Origin: MFD02979-c5 sp963705385
GTDB lineage: Bacteria > Bacteroidota > Bacteroidia > Cytophagales > Amoebophilaceae
Direction: 5' to 3'
Assembly (NCBI GenBank): GCA_963705385.1
Contig: OY970075.1
Span: 310,001-374,000, forward strand
Length of the DNA stretch: 64,000 nt
Part shown: piece by piece, positions 35,862 to 45,375 of the stretch
Position numbering within the stretch: the stretch's first letter is position 1
Layout of the letters: each line of letters opens with the position of its first letter
The notes under the pieces: model-generated
The model's input: the letters and a program-made list of their open reading frames with translations, nothing else
Told to the model about the DNA's origin: nothing
The model's database searches: none
Program-made: the position numbers and the translations under genes

Positions 35862-38800
35862 TCATTCCTCTCTCAGTGCTTGCTGGAGGCTATTGAAGAG
35901 GAAATGGGCGAGCGCATCCTGCTTTTCTTTGCCTGGCTGGCCTGCGCTAGCCCTGATCCTTTGCTCATAGGCCGTTAGATACGTGGCTCGGGGTTGCCCT
36001 AAGCTGATGCCTGTTTGTGCAAACTCTTTGTAGTGAAAGATCAGCAGATAATAAGCATAATCTATGCCTCGTACCTCCACTTGCTTATCCTGATCAATGC
36101 GCGCTTGTAACAAAGGCGATACCCTTGCTTTCTCCATCAAGCCATAGCCTAGCCCGCTCTGAGTATCGCCACTGTCGATGGCTTGTATGAGGTAGTCATG
36201 GGCTGGTGCTAGCTGCCCTGTAGCGAGTAGGAAATTGCCATACTCTGTACATAAACCTGCTTTTGCCCCATCGCTCCATGCTAGTGCTTGTTCAAAAGCA
36301 GCGGTCGCCTTGTTGAGGGATGTTTGCCTCACTGCTGCTTCAGTAGCACTCAGCGCTGCTACGTGATACATACACCCTAGGTTCTGACAGATGATTGTCT
36401 TGGTATCTCCACTTGTTGCAGGTAGCATCCGAAGGAGTTCTTCATAATTACGTATCACTTCTTGTACATCATGCTGTACGTAGGCCTTGTTTGCCGCTTC
36501 TACATAGCACCGACTCACAAGCCCATCCAGCTTTTGAGTGAATATCTGGATGTAGGGATGTGCTTCACCAGGAAGCTTGTTGCTGATCATGAGCCCTTCC
36601 TCATAATGCTGTTTGGCTTTTTCATACTCCCCTAACCTTTCGTAGCTCTCACCCACGTTCATGAGGGAATTCACTAGCGCGGGGTGGATTTTATCTTTAT
36701 AAAGTACCTGTCTCATCTGGAGGAGGGCTTGCCCAAAGTAGGCGAGCGCTTGTTTCCCATCTCCTAGCGTCTGGTAGGCAATACCCACGTTATTCAGGGA
36801 ATCCGCTACATCAGGGTGGTTACCGGGATAGAGCACCCGTTCCATCTCCAGGGCTTGCTCAGAATACTCTAGCCCTTTGTTGGCTTCCCCTAGCGTCGTA
36901 TGGGTAATACCCACGTTATGCAGGGACATAGCTACATCAGGGTGGTTACCGGGGTAAAGCACCTGTCTCATCTTAAGGGCTTGCTCACAGTACAAGAGCA
37001 CTTTTTGCGTTTCTCCTAGCGCCTGATAGGTAGCACCCACGTTATTCAAGGAACTCGCCAGGTCGGGGTGGGCTTTGTCTCCATAGAGGCCCTGCCTCAT
37101 CTCAAGGGATCGCTTATGGTAGACGAGTGCTTGTTTCGCGTCGCCTATCTTCGCATGGGCAATCCCTAGGCTATTGAGAGACTCTGCTAGGTCACGGTGG
37201 GCTTTGTCTCCATAGAGCGTCTTATTCATCGCAAAGGCTTGCTCAAAGTACACGAGCCCTTTGCGCGCATCCCCTAGCTTATAATAGGCTAGACCCACCT
37301 TATTCAAGGATATTGCTACATCGGGATGGGCTTTATCCCCATAGAGCGTCTTATTCATCGCAAGGGCTTGCTCATAATACCCTAGCCCTTTCTTGGCTTC
37401 CCCCAGCATCTCGTAGGCAATACCCACGTTATTCAGGGAACCCGCTACAGAGGGATGGTTGCCGGGATAGAGCACCCGCTTCATCTTCAGGACTTGCTCA
37501 GAATACCCTAGCCCTTTGCTGGCTTCCCCTAGTGTATTGTAGGCACCTCCCAGGTTATTCAGGGACATAGCTACAGAGGGGTGGTTAGCGGGATAAAGAG
37601 CCTGTCTCATCGCAAGGGCTTGCTCATAATACCCTAGCCCTTCCTTGGCTTCCCCTAGCGTATGGTAGGCACCTCCCACGTTATTCAGGGAAGCTGCTAC
37701 ATCAGGGTGGTTACCAGGATAAAGAGCCTGTCTCATCTGAAGGGCTTGCTGAAAATACCCTAGCCCTTTGCTGGCTTCCCCTAGTGTATGGTAGGCACCT
37801 CCCACGTTATTCAGGGACATAGCTACATCAGGGTGGTTAGCGGGATAAAGAGCCCTATACATCTCCAGGGCTTGCTCCAAATACCCTAGCCCTTTGCTGC
37901 TTTCCCCTAGCTTCTCGTAGGCACTACCCACGTTATTCAGGGACATAGCTACAGAGGGGTGGTTACCGGGATAAAGGGCTCTATCCATCTGAAGGGCTTG
38001 CTGAAAATACCCTAGCCCTTTGCTGACTTCCCCTAGCTTCTCGTAGGCACTACCCACGTTATTCAGGAAAGTTGCTACAAAGGAGTGGTTACCGGGATAG
38101 ACCGCCCGCATCATCTCCAGGGCTTGCTCCAAATACCCTAGCCCTTTGCTGCTTTCCCCTAGCTTCTCGTAGGCAATACCCACGTTATTCAGGGAAGCTG
38201 CTACCTCAGGGTGGTTACCAGGATAAAGAGCCCTATACATCTCCAGGGCTTGCTCCAAATACCCTAGCCCTTTGCTGGCTTCCCCTAGCCTCTGGTAGGC
38301 ACCTCCCACGTTATTCAGGGAACCTGCTACATCAAAGTGGTTACCGGGATAAAGGGCCCTACACATCTCCAGGGCTTGCTGAAAATGTTCTAGCCCTTTG
38401 CTGGCTTCCCCTAGTGTATTGTAGGTATTGCCTACGTTATTCAGGGACATAGCTACATCAGGATGGTTACCAGGATAAAGGGCCTGTCTTATCTCCAGGG
38501 CTTTCTTATAGCACCTTTTCGCTGCTGCATGCTGCATTACGCGCTGGTGTATATGTCCCCTGACTCTATAACTGTCATTGTAAAAGGACTCTTCTTGAAA
38601 GAAGTTTTCTTCTTGAACGGGGGATAAATCTCCTTCCCTCCCCTTGAAAAACGCTTCCATCTTTTCGTGCAAGGGCAGGGCTGTGTAGTAGTATTGAAAC
38701 AAGCTCCCCCCTTCTTGTAAGGCTTCTTTGGAGAGCACAAAAAACTGCTGCGCTGCCTCTTGGCTCATGCCACCTAGCACTGTCATACTCTCTCCTTGCT

Positions 38801-41800
38801 GGCCCTGGTGTAAATACGTCTTTAAGCGCAGCATCGTAGCAAAGCTTACCGCATAGCCCAAGTGCTGCGCTGCTTCTCTGGTGATGATACCCCTGCTAGA
38901 CAATTGCGCTACTGCGTCCCAGCCACTCTCTGGCAGGAGCCCATAGTACATCGCTAGTCTATAGAGTAGCCTATCAGGCAACCGGTATATTTCTTGCTTC
39001 ACATCATACAGCCGCCCTATATCTTCATATCCAACTTTGGGGGCAAAGTCTGCTAAGTCTCCTTGCTGACCAGGCTTGGCTACCCCTGGACCTGGATGGC
39101 TATAATCCAGCTCTACCACTCCTTCTAGTAACTTTTCTAGGGCTCTTGCTTGGTACACAGGTATTCCTTGCTCTGTTTGGCTGTTCTTGAAAAATTCGCG
39201 CTTCTCTTCTACATATGCTTCATGCAACTTCCTATCTCCATGTATATGACACGTACGCTCTAGGATAAAAGGCAGCAGCTTGTCCATATGTGTTGATTTA
39301 TCCCCTTCATTTTTTAAGTAACGCATCATTCCTGCTACTGGCTGTATTAATTCATAGGGATTTTTTAAGTATGGCTTATCTTTTCTGCCTAAAGGGGTCT
39401 TGCCGCCTAAATCAAAGTTGATCCCTCTTTTGCCTAGATAATCTAAACTCACCTTATACTTACTCCAAGGCACGACCGTCTCCCCCACGTTGATCACCCG
39501 CAAGTGTACCAGATGGCTCAGCTCCCTGAAGTACGCCCGATGCTCTTCTAACACCTCTTGGCTCTCGTTCTCCTCCATCAGGATGGCAAATTCTAGGTCC
39601 GAATAGGGCGTCATCTGCTGCAAAGCCATGGAGCCTAGCCCCATTACTGTGTATTTGCACGGCGCTGGCCCTAGCACTTGCTCAGTCTCTTGGTAGAGCG
39701 TGGCTAAAAATGCCCCAACCCGCTGTGCTATCTCAGCAAACAGTGCCTTGCTCTTCTCAATGTACAACGCTTCATCACTCATCTCTGCTCCTTCTAGCTC
39801 AGCTACTCTCCTCTTGGCGATAATTCTCAATTTTTGTAATATTTGCTTATCCCTTGCTATTTCATCTTGAAGCTCATCTGAGCTTACCCTACTGCTCAGT
39901 GTAGCCTTTCCTTGCTTACATCTGGCTATCATTGCCCCTTTAATCTCGGCTAAGCCTCTGTATGCCTTCTCTGCCTCTCCTTCACATACCTGCAGCATAT
40001 GTTGGTAGAGTATGGCTGCATCCGTGTAAAGAGATAAATCTCCTGTTTGCCTTCCCTGCTCTTGATGGAATGCTGCCAGCTGGCCTAACGCCACTGCTAG
40101 CCTCTCTTGCTCCTCATGGGATAGATTGGATAGCCCCTTCAGCAGGGTAGTAGATACTGCTCGTTTGAGCGCTTGCGCATAGGCGCGCTCTAGCAGTACC
40201 ATAAGCCTTTCTCTTACATCTGCTCCGTATAGAAGCAGCCCATCATCGTTCCTGAGCCTCACGAGGTACTCCTGAGCGCTATCCTCGCTTTCTTCTAGCG
40301 TCCATAGCGCCTCTAAACCCAATAATTGCTCCAAATCAGCCAGCAATCCACCTACTAGCTGCGAATCAGCCAGCTTACTATCTTGAGAGAGTAGTAAACC
40401 ATACTGCTCTTCTATTGCCCCTTTGAGCGCTGTTGCCTCTTCTTGGGCGCGCTCAAACTCAGTGGGGCCTTGGTGCTCCGATGGCCCCAACTTCAGCAAG
40501 GAACCTCGTGGAGCGCTCTGTTTTTGGGGGAATACCTCCTTGTACTCTTCAACTCCTGGCATCATGCCGCCTAGCAAGCCCTGCCTGCCTACGAGGGCTG
40601 CTGATAGCTGCGCTACCCTATCAGGAAGGCTATGAATCAGATCAGCCGCTACTACTTGTTGTAAGGCTTGCCCGTAAGCTTGGGTTAGCAAAGCACTAAG
40701 CTTGGCCCTGTGATCTCCCCAGCTTAAGCGAGAATCTTCCCTTAACCTAGTGATGTATTCCTTAGCATCCTCATCATCTGCTGCTGGCCTACACAGCTGC
40801 TCTTCTTGCAACCATTGCTCTAAATCAGAGAACAGCTTCTCTATTACTTGCGAATCGGCTGTACCCAAAGAAAGCAGCAGGCCGTACCCCTCTTCTATGG
40901 CTTCCTTAAGGCTTGCTATGTTGTTTTGCGCCTGTTCTAGTGCAGTGGAGCCTTGACGAGCTAGGGCGCTTACAGCAAGAGGCTGGCTGGGCTCACTATA
41001 GGGGAGGGCAGCAATCAGATCAGCCCCTACAAGTTGTTGTAAGGGTTGCTCATAAGCTCGCGTTAGCAAAGCACTAAGCTTGGCCCTGTGATCCCCCCAG
41101 CTTAAGCGAGAATCCTCCCTTAACCTAGTGATGTATTCCTTAGCACCCTCCTCACCTACTGCTGGCCTACAGAGCCGCTCTTCTTGCAACCATTGCGCCA
41201 AATCAGAGAACAGCTGCGCTATTACTTGCGAGTCAGCTGTACCTAAAGAAAGCAGCAAGCCGTACCCCTCTTCTATGGCTTCCTTGAGGCTTGCTATGTT
41301 GCTTTGCGCCTGTTCTAGTGCAGTGGAGCCTTGGCGAGCCAGAGCGCTTACAGCAGGAGGCTGGCTGGAATCACTTTGTTTGTGCTCCCTAGCGCCTTCA
41401 TCCTCTCTGTACATCCCCCCTTGCAGTCCCTGCCTGCCTACATAGACAAATTCGGCTAACCCTTGCTTGGCTACATGCAACAGCTGCGCTACCCGTCCTG
41501 CTTCATAGCCCAGGAGCGCTGTTACCTCGCAGTCAGGCGCACAGACAATAGGCAGCACCACTTGACGCTGCGCAGGGCCTATGCGCTCGGTTACTTGCGC
41601 TTGCCACTGCCCCTCTCTTTGGTATAGCGCTACTTCCTTCCCTCCTGAGGCAGTCAAGTGCTGCACGGGTGCAGCGCCTGCTGCCTCAGCCTTGGCTAAA
41701 GGGGCGCTTGGCCTTTGTGTTGGCTGAGCACTGCGCATAGCTTGGGCCTTTGGACGGTCTTTTGGGAGCTGGGTGATGGGTGTACCTTGGGAAAGCCTTG

Positions 41801-42122
41801 GGTTGTGGAGAACAGTCGTTAGGGAGGGTGGAGCTATTGTGTGATGAAGGGAGCTACTGGGGGACAGGTCTGTGAAAAGTGGGGCAGCAGGAGCAACCTG
41901 AGCAGCAGGGACTGCTGGAGCCTTCTCCGTAGGAGCACTGATGGAAATAAGCTTGTCTTCTTGGTGCTGCTCCTTTCCTACGAGACTCCTGAGGGGCTTT
42001 TTACTGGCCTGTGGCTGGCTTGCTGCTGGACCAGTATCGAGCTTGAGGTTCGAGGTGCAGCTCTGCAAGGCCATGCTCCAGAGTAATATAATAGCTATGC
42101 ATCTTTGAAATGGATTGTACAT
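35862..42122 (-). CDS. Giant lipoprotein with nucleotidyltransferase-like domain and TPR array (copy 2)
   Basis: 2086 aa, paralogue of the plus-strand protein at 25536. Same signal and lipobox (LLWSMALQSC), the Pro/Ser-rich region, then a helical module of about 130 residues present in three tandem copies (LKEAIEEGYGLLLSLGTADS in the first two, a diverged third) where copy 1 has one. The nucleotidyltransferase-like site GLGSMALQQMTPYSDLEFAI is near residue 825. The TPR array has 15 units plus a partial one; ten units and two near the end carry LYPGNHPDVA (42 residues), three in between carry LYGDKAHPDLA as in copy 1. The tail matches copy 1. The extra modules explain the 490-residue difference. 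No stop or frameshift is visible, so both copies look functional. Confidence 0.85.
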   Translation of the reverse strand: MYNPFQRCIAIILLWSMALQSCTSNLKLDTGPAASQPQASKKPLRSLVGKEQHQEDKLISISAPTEKAPAVPAAQVAPAAPLFTDLSPSSSLHHTIAPPSLTTVLHNPRLSQGTPITQLPKDRPKAQAMRSAQPTQRPSAPLAKAEAAGAAPVQHLTASGGKEVALYQREGQWQAQVTERIGPAQRQVVLPIVCAPDCEVTALLGYEAGRVAQLLHVAKQGLAEFVYVGRQGLQGGMYREDEGAREHKQSDSSQPPAVSALARQGSTALEQAQSNIASLKEAIEEGYGLLLSLGTADSQVIAQLFSDLAQWLQEERLCRPAVGEEGAKEYITRLREDSRLSWGDHRAKLSALLTRAYEQPLQQLVGADLIAALPYSEPSQPLAVSALARQGSTALEQAQNNIASLKEAIEEGYGLLLSLGTADSQVIEKLFSDLEQWLQEEQLCRPAADDEDAKEYITRLREDSRLSWGDHRAKLSALLTQAYGQALQQVVAADLIHSLPDRVAQLSAALVGRQGLLGGMMPGVEEYKEVFPQKQSAPRGSLLKLGPSEHQGPTEFERAQEEATALKGAIEEQYGLLLSQDSKLADSQLVGGLLADLEQLLGLEALWTLEESEDSAQEYLVRLRNDDGLLLYGADVRERLMVLLERAYAQALKRAVSTTLLKGLSNLSHEEQERLAVALGQLAAFHQEQGRQTGDLSLYTDAAILYQHMLQVCEGEAEKAYRGLAEIKGAMIARCKQGKATLSSRVSSDELQDEIARDKQILQKLRIIAKRRVAELEGAEMSDEALYIEKSKALFAEIAQRVGAFLATLYQETEQVLGPAPCKYTVMGLGSMALQQMTPYSDLEFAILMEENESQEVLEEHRAYFRELSHLVHLRVINVGETVVPWSKYKVSLDYLGKRGINFDLGGKTPLGRKDKPYLKNPYELIQPVAGMMRYLKNEGDKSTHMDKLLPFILERTCHIHGDRKLHEAYVEEKREFFKNSQTEQGIPVYQARALEKLLEGVVELDYSHPGPGVAKPGQQGDLADFAPKVGYEDIGRLYDVKQEIYRLPDRLLYRLAMYYGLLPESGWDAVAQLSSRGIITREAAQHLGYAVSFATMLRLKTYLHQGQQGESMTVLGGMSQEAAQQFFVLSKEALQEGGSLFQYYYTALPLHEKMEAFFKGREGDLSPVQEENFFQEESFYNDSYRVRGHIHQRVMQHAAAKRCYKKALEIRQALYPGNHPDVAMSLNNVGNTYNTLGEASKGLEHFQQALEMCRALYPGNHFDVAGSLNNVGGAYQRLGEASKGLGYLEQALEMYRALYPGNHPEVAASLNNVGIAYEKLGESSKGLGYLEQALEMMRAVYPGNHSFVATFLNNVGSAYEKLGEVSKGLGYFQQALQMDRALYPGNHPSVAMSLNNVGSAYEKLGESSKGLGYLEQALEMYRALYPANHPDVAMSLNNVGGAYHTLGEASKGLGYFQQALQMRQALYPGNHPDVAASLNNVGGAYHTLGEAKEGLGYYEQALAMRQALYPANHPSVAMSLNNLGGAYNTLGEASKGLGYSEQVLKMKRVLYPGNHPSVAGSLNNVGIAYEMLGEAKKGLGYYEQALAMNKTLYGDKAHPDVAISLNKVGLAYYKLGDARKGLVYFEQAFAMNKTLYGDKAHRDLAESLNSLGIAHAKIGDAKQALVYHKRSLEMRQGLYGDKAHPDLASSLNNVGATYQALGETQKVLLYCEQALKMRQVLYPGNHPDVAMSLHNVGITHTTLGEANKGLEYSEQALEMERVLYPGNHPDVADSLNNVGIAYQTLGDGKQALAYFGQALLQMRQVLYKDKIHPALVNSLMNVGESYERLGEYEKAKQHYEEGLMISNKLPGEAHPYIQIFTQKLDGLVSRCYVEAANKAYVQHDVQEVIRNYEELLRMLPATSGDTKTIICQNLGCMYHVAALSATEAAVRQTSLNKATAAFEQALAWSDGAKAGLCTEYGNFLLATGQLAPAHDYLIQAIDSGDTQSGLGYGLMEKARVSPLLQARIDQDKQVEVRGIDYAYYLLIFHYKEFAQTGISLGQPRATYLTAYEQRIRASAGQPGKEKQDALAHFLFNSLQQALREE
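36590..38510 (-). repeat. TPR-coding tandem array, 126-bp period, copy 2
   Basis: Fifteen units, mostly 126 bp. Neighbouring units are often nearly identical in DNA (for example those spanning 37680-38220), which makes the array prone to gain or loss of units and to assembly errors. Confidence 0.85.
40650..41371 (-). repeat. Tandem duplication of a 130-residue helical module
   Basis: The block at about 41011-41371 repeats at 40650-41010 with few differences (both code for QGSTALEQAQ, then LKEAIEEGYGLLLSLGTADS and SRLSWGDHRAKLSALL). A third, older copy lies at about 40150-40480. Copy 1 of the gene has only one such module. Confidence 0.8.
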
Positions 42123-42536
42123 CGTTATGGGGTCAGAAAATAAAATAGAGATCAGATTGAGGCAATGTCAGTTAAGTTAGTACATTTCTAGGCCAAAATA
42201 AATATGAATACTATTCTTATTCTTTGCAAGCAACCAGAGATAAGTTTTCACAAATTCGTCCTCAACCCTCCTGTACTGTTCCCAAAAACTGTTCCAGGTA
42301 TGCCGGGTAGTAATCAAAGACTTTATTCTAGCACTTTTTGCACATCATCTACCATATCCCTTCTGGTGGAAGCATGGTATAGGGAATCGGTCTATCTCTC
42401 CCATCCCACGTCAAGCGCGCCTACCATAGTTGCTCCTGAAGAATGCTGCTCCATCCTTGTGGAAAAACGCTACAAGCCCTTGATGGGCGCTATGGAAGGT
42501 TACCTCTTTCTCTTTTTTTGTAAGCAATCTCTATGT

Positions 42537-42650
42537 TTACACTGTCCCTTCTAGGCAGTTGTGGCTACGTAATCCATCTTTTTTACTAGGCGTTGTAGAC
42601 ATTGATAGAGTCCATAGATAAATGCCTCCTAGGTAGGCCCAAGCTAGGTA
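42537..42650 (-). pseudogene. Terminal fragment of an IS5-type transposase
   Basis: Minus-strand frame AWAYLGGIYLWTLSMSTTPS followed by a short tail and stop. It matches the end of the transposase remnant at 58299-58499 (AWAYLGSIYLWTLSMSTTPS) almost base for base. Only the last 20-odd codons remain, at the outer edge of the inverted repeat. Confidence 0.75.
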
Positions 42651-42840
42651 GCAGGCTACCCTTCCCAACCATAGTGTTCACGGACAAAGGAACTTACAAA
42701 CAAAGGTGATAGCACTATTTTTGAATGGGTTAAAGCACTCCAGAGGTATAGCAACAGGTTATTTTAAGCGGGAAGCTTACTTGCTCTCGGTAAATTTGCT
42801 GCCCTTCTCATTGGTTTTATTTATTGACGGCACTACCTAG
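42649..42840 (+). repeat. Direct repeat, right copy, bounding the accessory island
   Basis: Same orientation as 24841-25058; the IS fragment abuts it. The remaining non-coding sequence to the crtB-like gene at 43009 shows nothing I can name. Confidence 0.8.
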
Positions 42841-43008
42841 CTATAGAGCCAAAGAAAGCTAAACTATATCCAGCCACGCATTTCAAGCTGTGCCTTAGCC
42901 AGCATGTAGTGAAAAGAGCATGATAGAATTTAGGTCGGGATGGTCAGTATTTATTAATATTACTCCCTCTGCGCTAAACGCTTTATTCAAGAATCTACTA
43001 CAAGCTCC

Positions 43009-43845
43009 ATGAAAGCTATTTATGACTTTGTTTCTGCAGCGTGCTGCAAGATTACGACCCAGGCCTATACTAATTCCTTTGCACTGGGCATCAGATTCCT
43101 TGATTCAAAATTCCACCATGCCATTTATGCTATCTACAGTTTTTTTAGACTGGGTGATGAAATTGTAGATAGTTTCCATGACTATCCTAAAGCAAGGTTG
43201 CTACAAGAATTCCAGGAGGCTACTCATCAGGCTATCCAAGAAAAAATAAGTTTGAATCCAATTTTAAATGCGTTTCAGGCGGCAGTAAATGCCTATGAAA
43301 TTGATACAACCCTTATCAATACTTTTTTTGAGAGCATGAAGCTAGACCTGACCCAGCAAACCCATACGCAGGCTTCTTTTGAGAGCTATCTGCTGGGCTC
43401 TTCAGAGGTAGTAGGTTTGATGTGCTTGCAGGTTTTCTGTGAAAAAGACAAAAGGGAATATGCCCAACTCAAGCCTTATGCTATGCGCCTAGGCAAGGCC
43501 TTGCAAAAGGTGAATTTTTTGCGCGATCTAGATACAGATTACAGAACCTTAGGCCGAACTTACTTTCCATACGTTGACTTTGAGCGGTTTACAGAAGTAG
43601 AAAAGGAGAAGCTTCAAGAAGACATTGCTGCAGACTTTTCAGAAGCACTGGTGGGGATCAAACAACTTCCAGCAGGTGCTAAGTTTGGGGTTTACCTTGC
43701 CTATGCCTATTACAAAAGGATTTTTAAAAAGATCTGTAAAACGCCTGCGAACAAGCTTTTACAACAACGGATCAGGATTCTGAATTATAGAAAATATACC
43801 ATGCTGCTGAGTGTAAGCTTCAGGTACAGCTTCAATAGGCTGTAG
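43009..43845 (+). CDS. Squalene/phytoene synthase family protein
   Basis: 278-aa trans-isoprenyl diphosphate synthase-like protein (head-to-head condensing type). The first aspartate motif is DEIVD near residue 49 within FFRLGDEIVDSF; the second is NFLRDLDTDYRTLGRTYFP near 180, where the family has NxxRDxxxDxxxGRxYxP. Both are intact, so activity is likely. It normally joins two geranylgeranyl diphosphates to phytoene, or two farnesyl diphosphates to squalene. No desaturase (crtI) or cyclase is in the window, so the product is unknown. The photolyase gene follows about 125 bp downstream on the same strand; carotenoid and photolyase genes are often neighbours in Bacteroidota as part of the light response. 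Confidence 0.87.
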   Translation: MKAIYDFVSAACCKITTQAYTNSFALGIRFLDSKFHHAIYAIYSFFRLGDEIVDSFHDYPKARLLQEFQEATHQAIQEKISLNPILNAFQAAVNAYEIDTTLINTFFESMKLDLTQQTHTQASFESYLLGSSEVVGLMCLQVFCEKDKREYAQLKPYAMRLGKALQKVNFLRDLDTDYRTLGRTYFPYVDFERFTEVEKEKLQEDIAADFSEALVGIKQLPAGAKFGVYLAYAYYKRIFKKICKTPANKLLQQRIRILNYRKYTMLLSVSFRYSFNRL

Positions 43846-43971
43846 TAAGTCATGCATAACCAAAAGCGCTTTAATTCAGCTATAACGTTTTCTTTAATGC
43901 TAGGGCTTACTTGTAGCAGGAAGTAGGCGAGAGGTGGTAAGTTACTTTGCGGACATTTGATTTATACAAAA

Positions 43972-45330
43972 ATGCTTATACCTTCCCTTGCTGCCTTAAC
44001 GCCTCAGAAAGAACTTACCCTTTTTTGGTTCCGGAGGGACCTACGGCTTGCAGACAACCATGGGTTGTACCAAGCCCTCAAGGATAGTGAGCAAGTCCTC
44101 CCCATCTTCATGTTTGATACGAACATCTTAAACAAGCTAGAAGATCCTACTGACCGGCGCGTTCAATTTATCTACGCGCAAATTCAGCAACTTAAAGGAG
44201 CATTAGAAGAACTGGGCAGTTCCTTATTAGTGTGCTATGGCAATCCTACAGAGGTTTATCAGCAATTAGCTAGTACACTGCTACTCAAGGCCGTGTATAC
44301 CAACAATGACTATGAGCCTTATGCCATACAGCGTGACCAGGAAGTGAGTGTGCTGCTAGCAGCACACCAGGTTGCTTTTTATAGTTTTAAAGACCAAGTC
44401 ATTTTTGAAAAAGGAGAAGTGATCAAGGAAGACAGCACACCTTATACAGTTTTTACGCCTTACATGAAGAAGTGGAAAACGCTTTTTCAGCCAGAAATGG
44501 CAAAAAGTTTTGACAACGCTGCCTATTCTAGTCATTACCTACAAACAAGCCCTTTATCCTTGCTTACACTAGGAGACATGGGATTTCAAGCGCAGCACTA
44601 TGACTTTCCTAGCAAGGAAATAGACCTAGCATGCATTAAAAAATATGACCAGCAAAGAGATATTCCCTCTGTTTTAGGCACCAGTCGGCTAAGTGTGCAT
44701 TTGCGGTTTGGTACCATAAGTATCAGGGCTACTACACGCGTTGCTCAAGAATATAATGAAGTGTGGCTCAATGAGCTGATCTGGCGCAACTTTTACATGA
44801 TGATTTTGTGGCATTTTCCTCATGTAGTAACCCATGCTTTTAAGCCTGCTTATGACGCGATAGTATGGGAAAATGATGAAGTACAATTTCATGCCTGGTG
44901 TGAAGGACGTACAGGCTATCCGATTGTAGATGCAGGCATGCGAGAGTTGAATGAAACAGGCTATATGCACAACCGGCTACGCATGATTACAGCTAGCTTT
45001 TTAAGCAAACACCTGCTCATTGACTGGCGTTGGGGCGAGGCTTATTTTGCTAAAAAGCTTTTAGACTATGAATTGGCTTCTAACAATGGAGGGTGGCAGT
45101 GGACTGTTGGTGCTGGCTGTGACGCAGCACCTTATTTCCGTGTGTTCAACCCTTACCTGCAGACCCAAAAATTTGACCCAGAGTTGAAATACATTAAGCA
45201 GTGGGTGCCTGAGCTAGCAAGTAAAGGTTACCCCAGTCCTATCGTAGACCATGGCACTGCCCGAGATAGAATGCTCAAAACTTATAAGCAGGCGCTGGCT
45301 AGTGAGGCGTGGTACAAGGACGAGTCATGA
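43972..45330 (+). CDS. phr: Deoxyribodipyrimidine photolyase
   Basis: Blue-light DNA repair flavoenzyme that splits cyclobutane pyrimidine dimers. The N-terminal alpha/beta antenna domain begins LFWFRRDLRLADNHGL. The FAD-binding domain carries TSRLSVHLRFGTIS, NELIWRNFYMMILWHFP, DAGMRELNETGYMHNRLRM, ASFLSKHLLIDWRWG and LASNNGGWQWTVGAGCDAAP. These and the 452-aa length fit class I CPD photolyases rather than cryptochromes. I chose ATG at 43972; a TTG at 43957 would add five residues. Retention of a light-dependent repair enzyme suggests that the bacterium or its host is exposed to light, at least at times. Confidence 0.94.
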   Translation: MLIPSLAALTPQKELTLFWFRRDLRLADNHGLYQALKDSEQVLPIFMFDTNILNKLEDPTDRRVQFIYAQIQQLKGALEELGSSLLVCYGNPTEVYQQLASTLLLKAVYTNNDYEPYAIQRDQEVSVLLAAHQVAFYSFKDQVIFEKGEVIKEDSTPYTVFTPYMKKWKTLFQPEMAKSFDNAAYSSHYLQTSPLSLLTLGDMGFQAQHYDFPSKEIDLACIKKYDQQRDIPSVLGTSRLSVHLRFGTISIRATTRVAQEYNEVWLNELIWRNFYMMILWHFPHVVTHAFKPAYDAIVWENDEVQFHAWCEGRTGYPIVDAGMRELNETGYMHNRLRMITASFLSKHLLIDWRWGEAYFAKKLLDYELASNNGGWQWTVGAGCDAAPYFRVFNPYLQTQKFDPELKYIKQWVPELASKGYPSPIVDHGTARDRMLKTYKQALASEAWYKDES

Positions 45331-45375
45331 AGCCGTATAAGTCCGCGACTTGCTAGGATGATAAGGCCTTCTTGC

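Larger units (their letters stand above)
35862..42522 (-). repeat. Right arm of the large inverted repeat
   Basis: Reverse-complement partner of 25138-30329, covering the gene and about 400 bp of leader. The arm ends near 42522, just before an IS fragment at 42537. Confidence 0.85.

Noticed and set aside
35706..35978. A 90-aa plus-strand frame
   Set aside because: Half of it is antisense to the conserved tail of the second TPR lipoprotein gene; no family resemblance.
28304..38510. CRISPR-like regular repeats
   Set aside because: The 126-129-bp period is in frame and codes for TPR units; there are no unique spacers or cas genes in the window.
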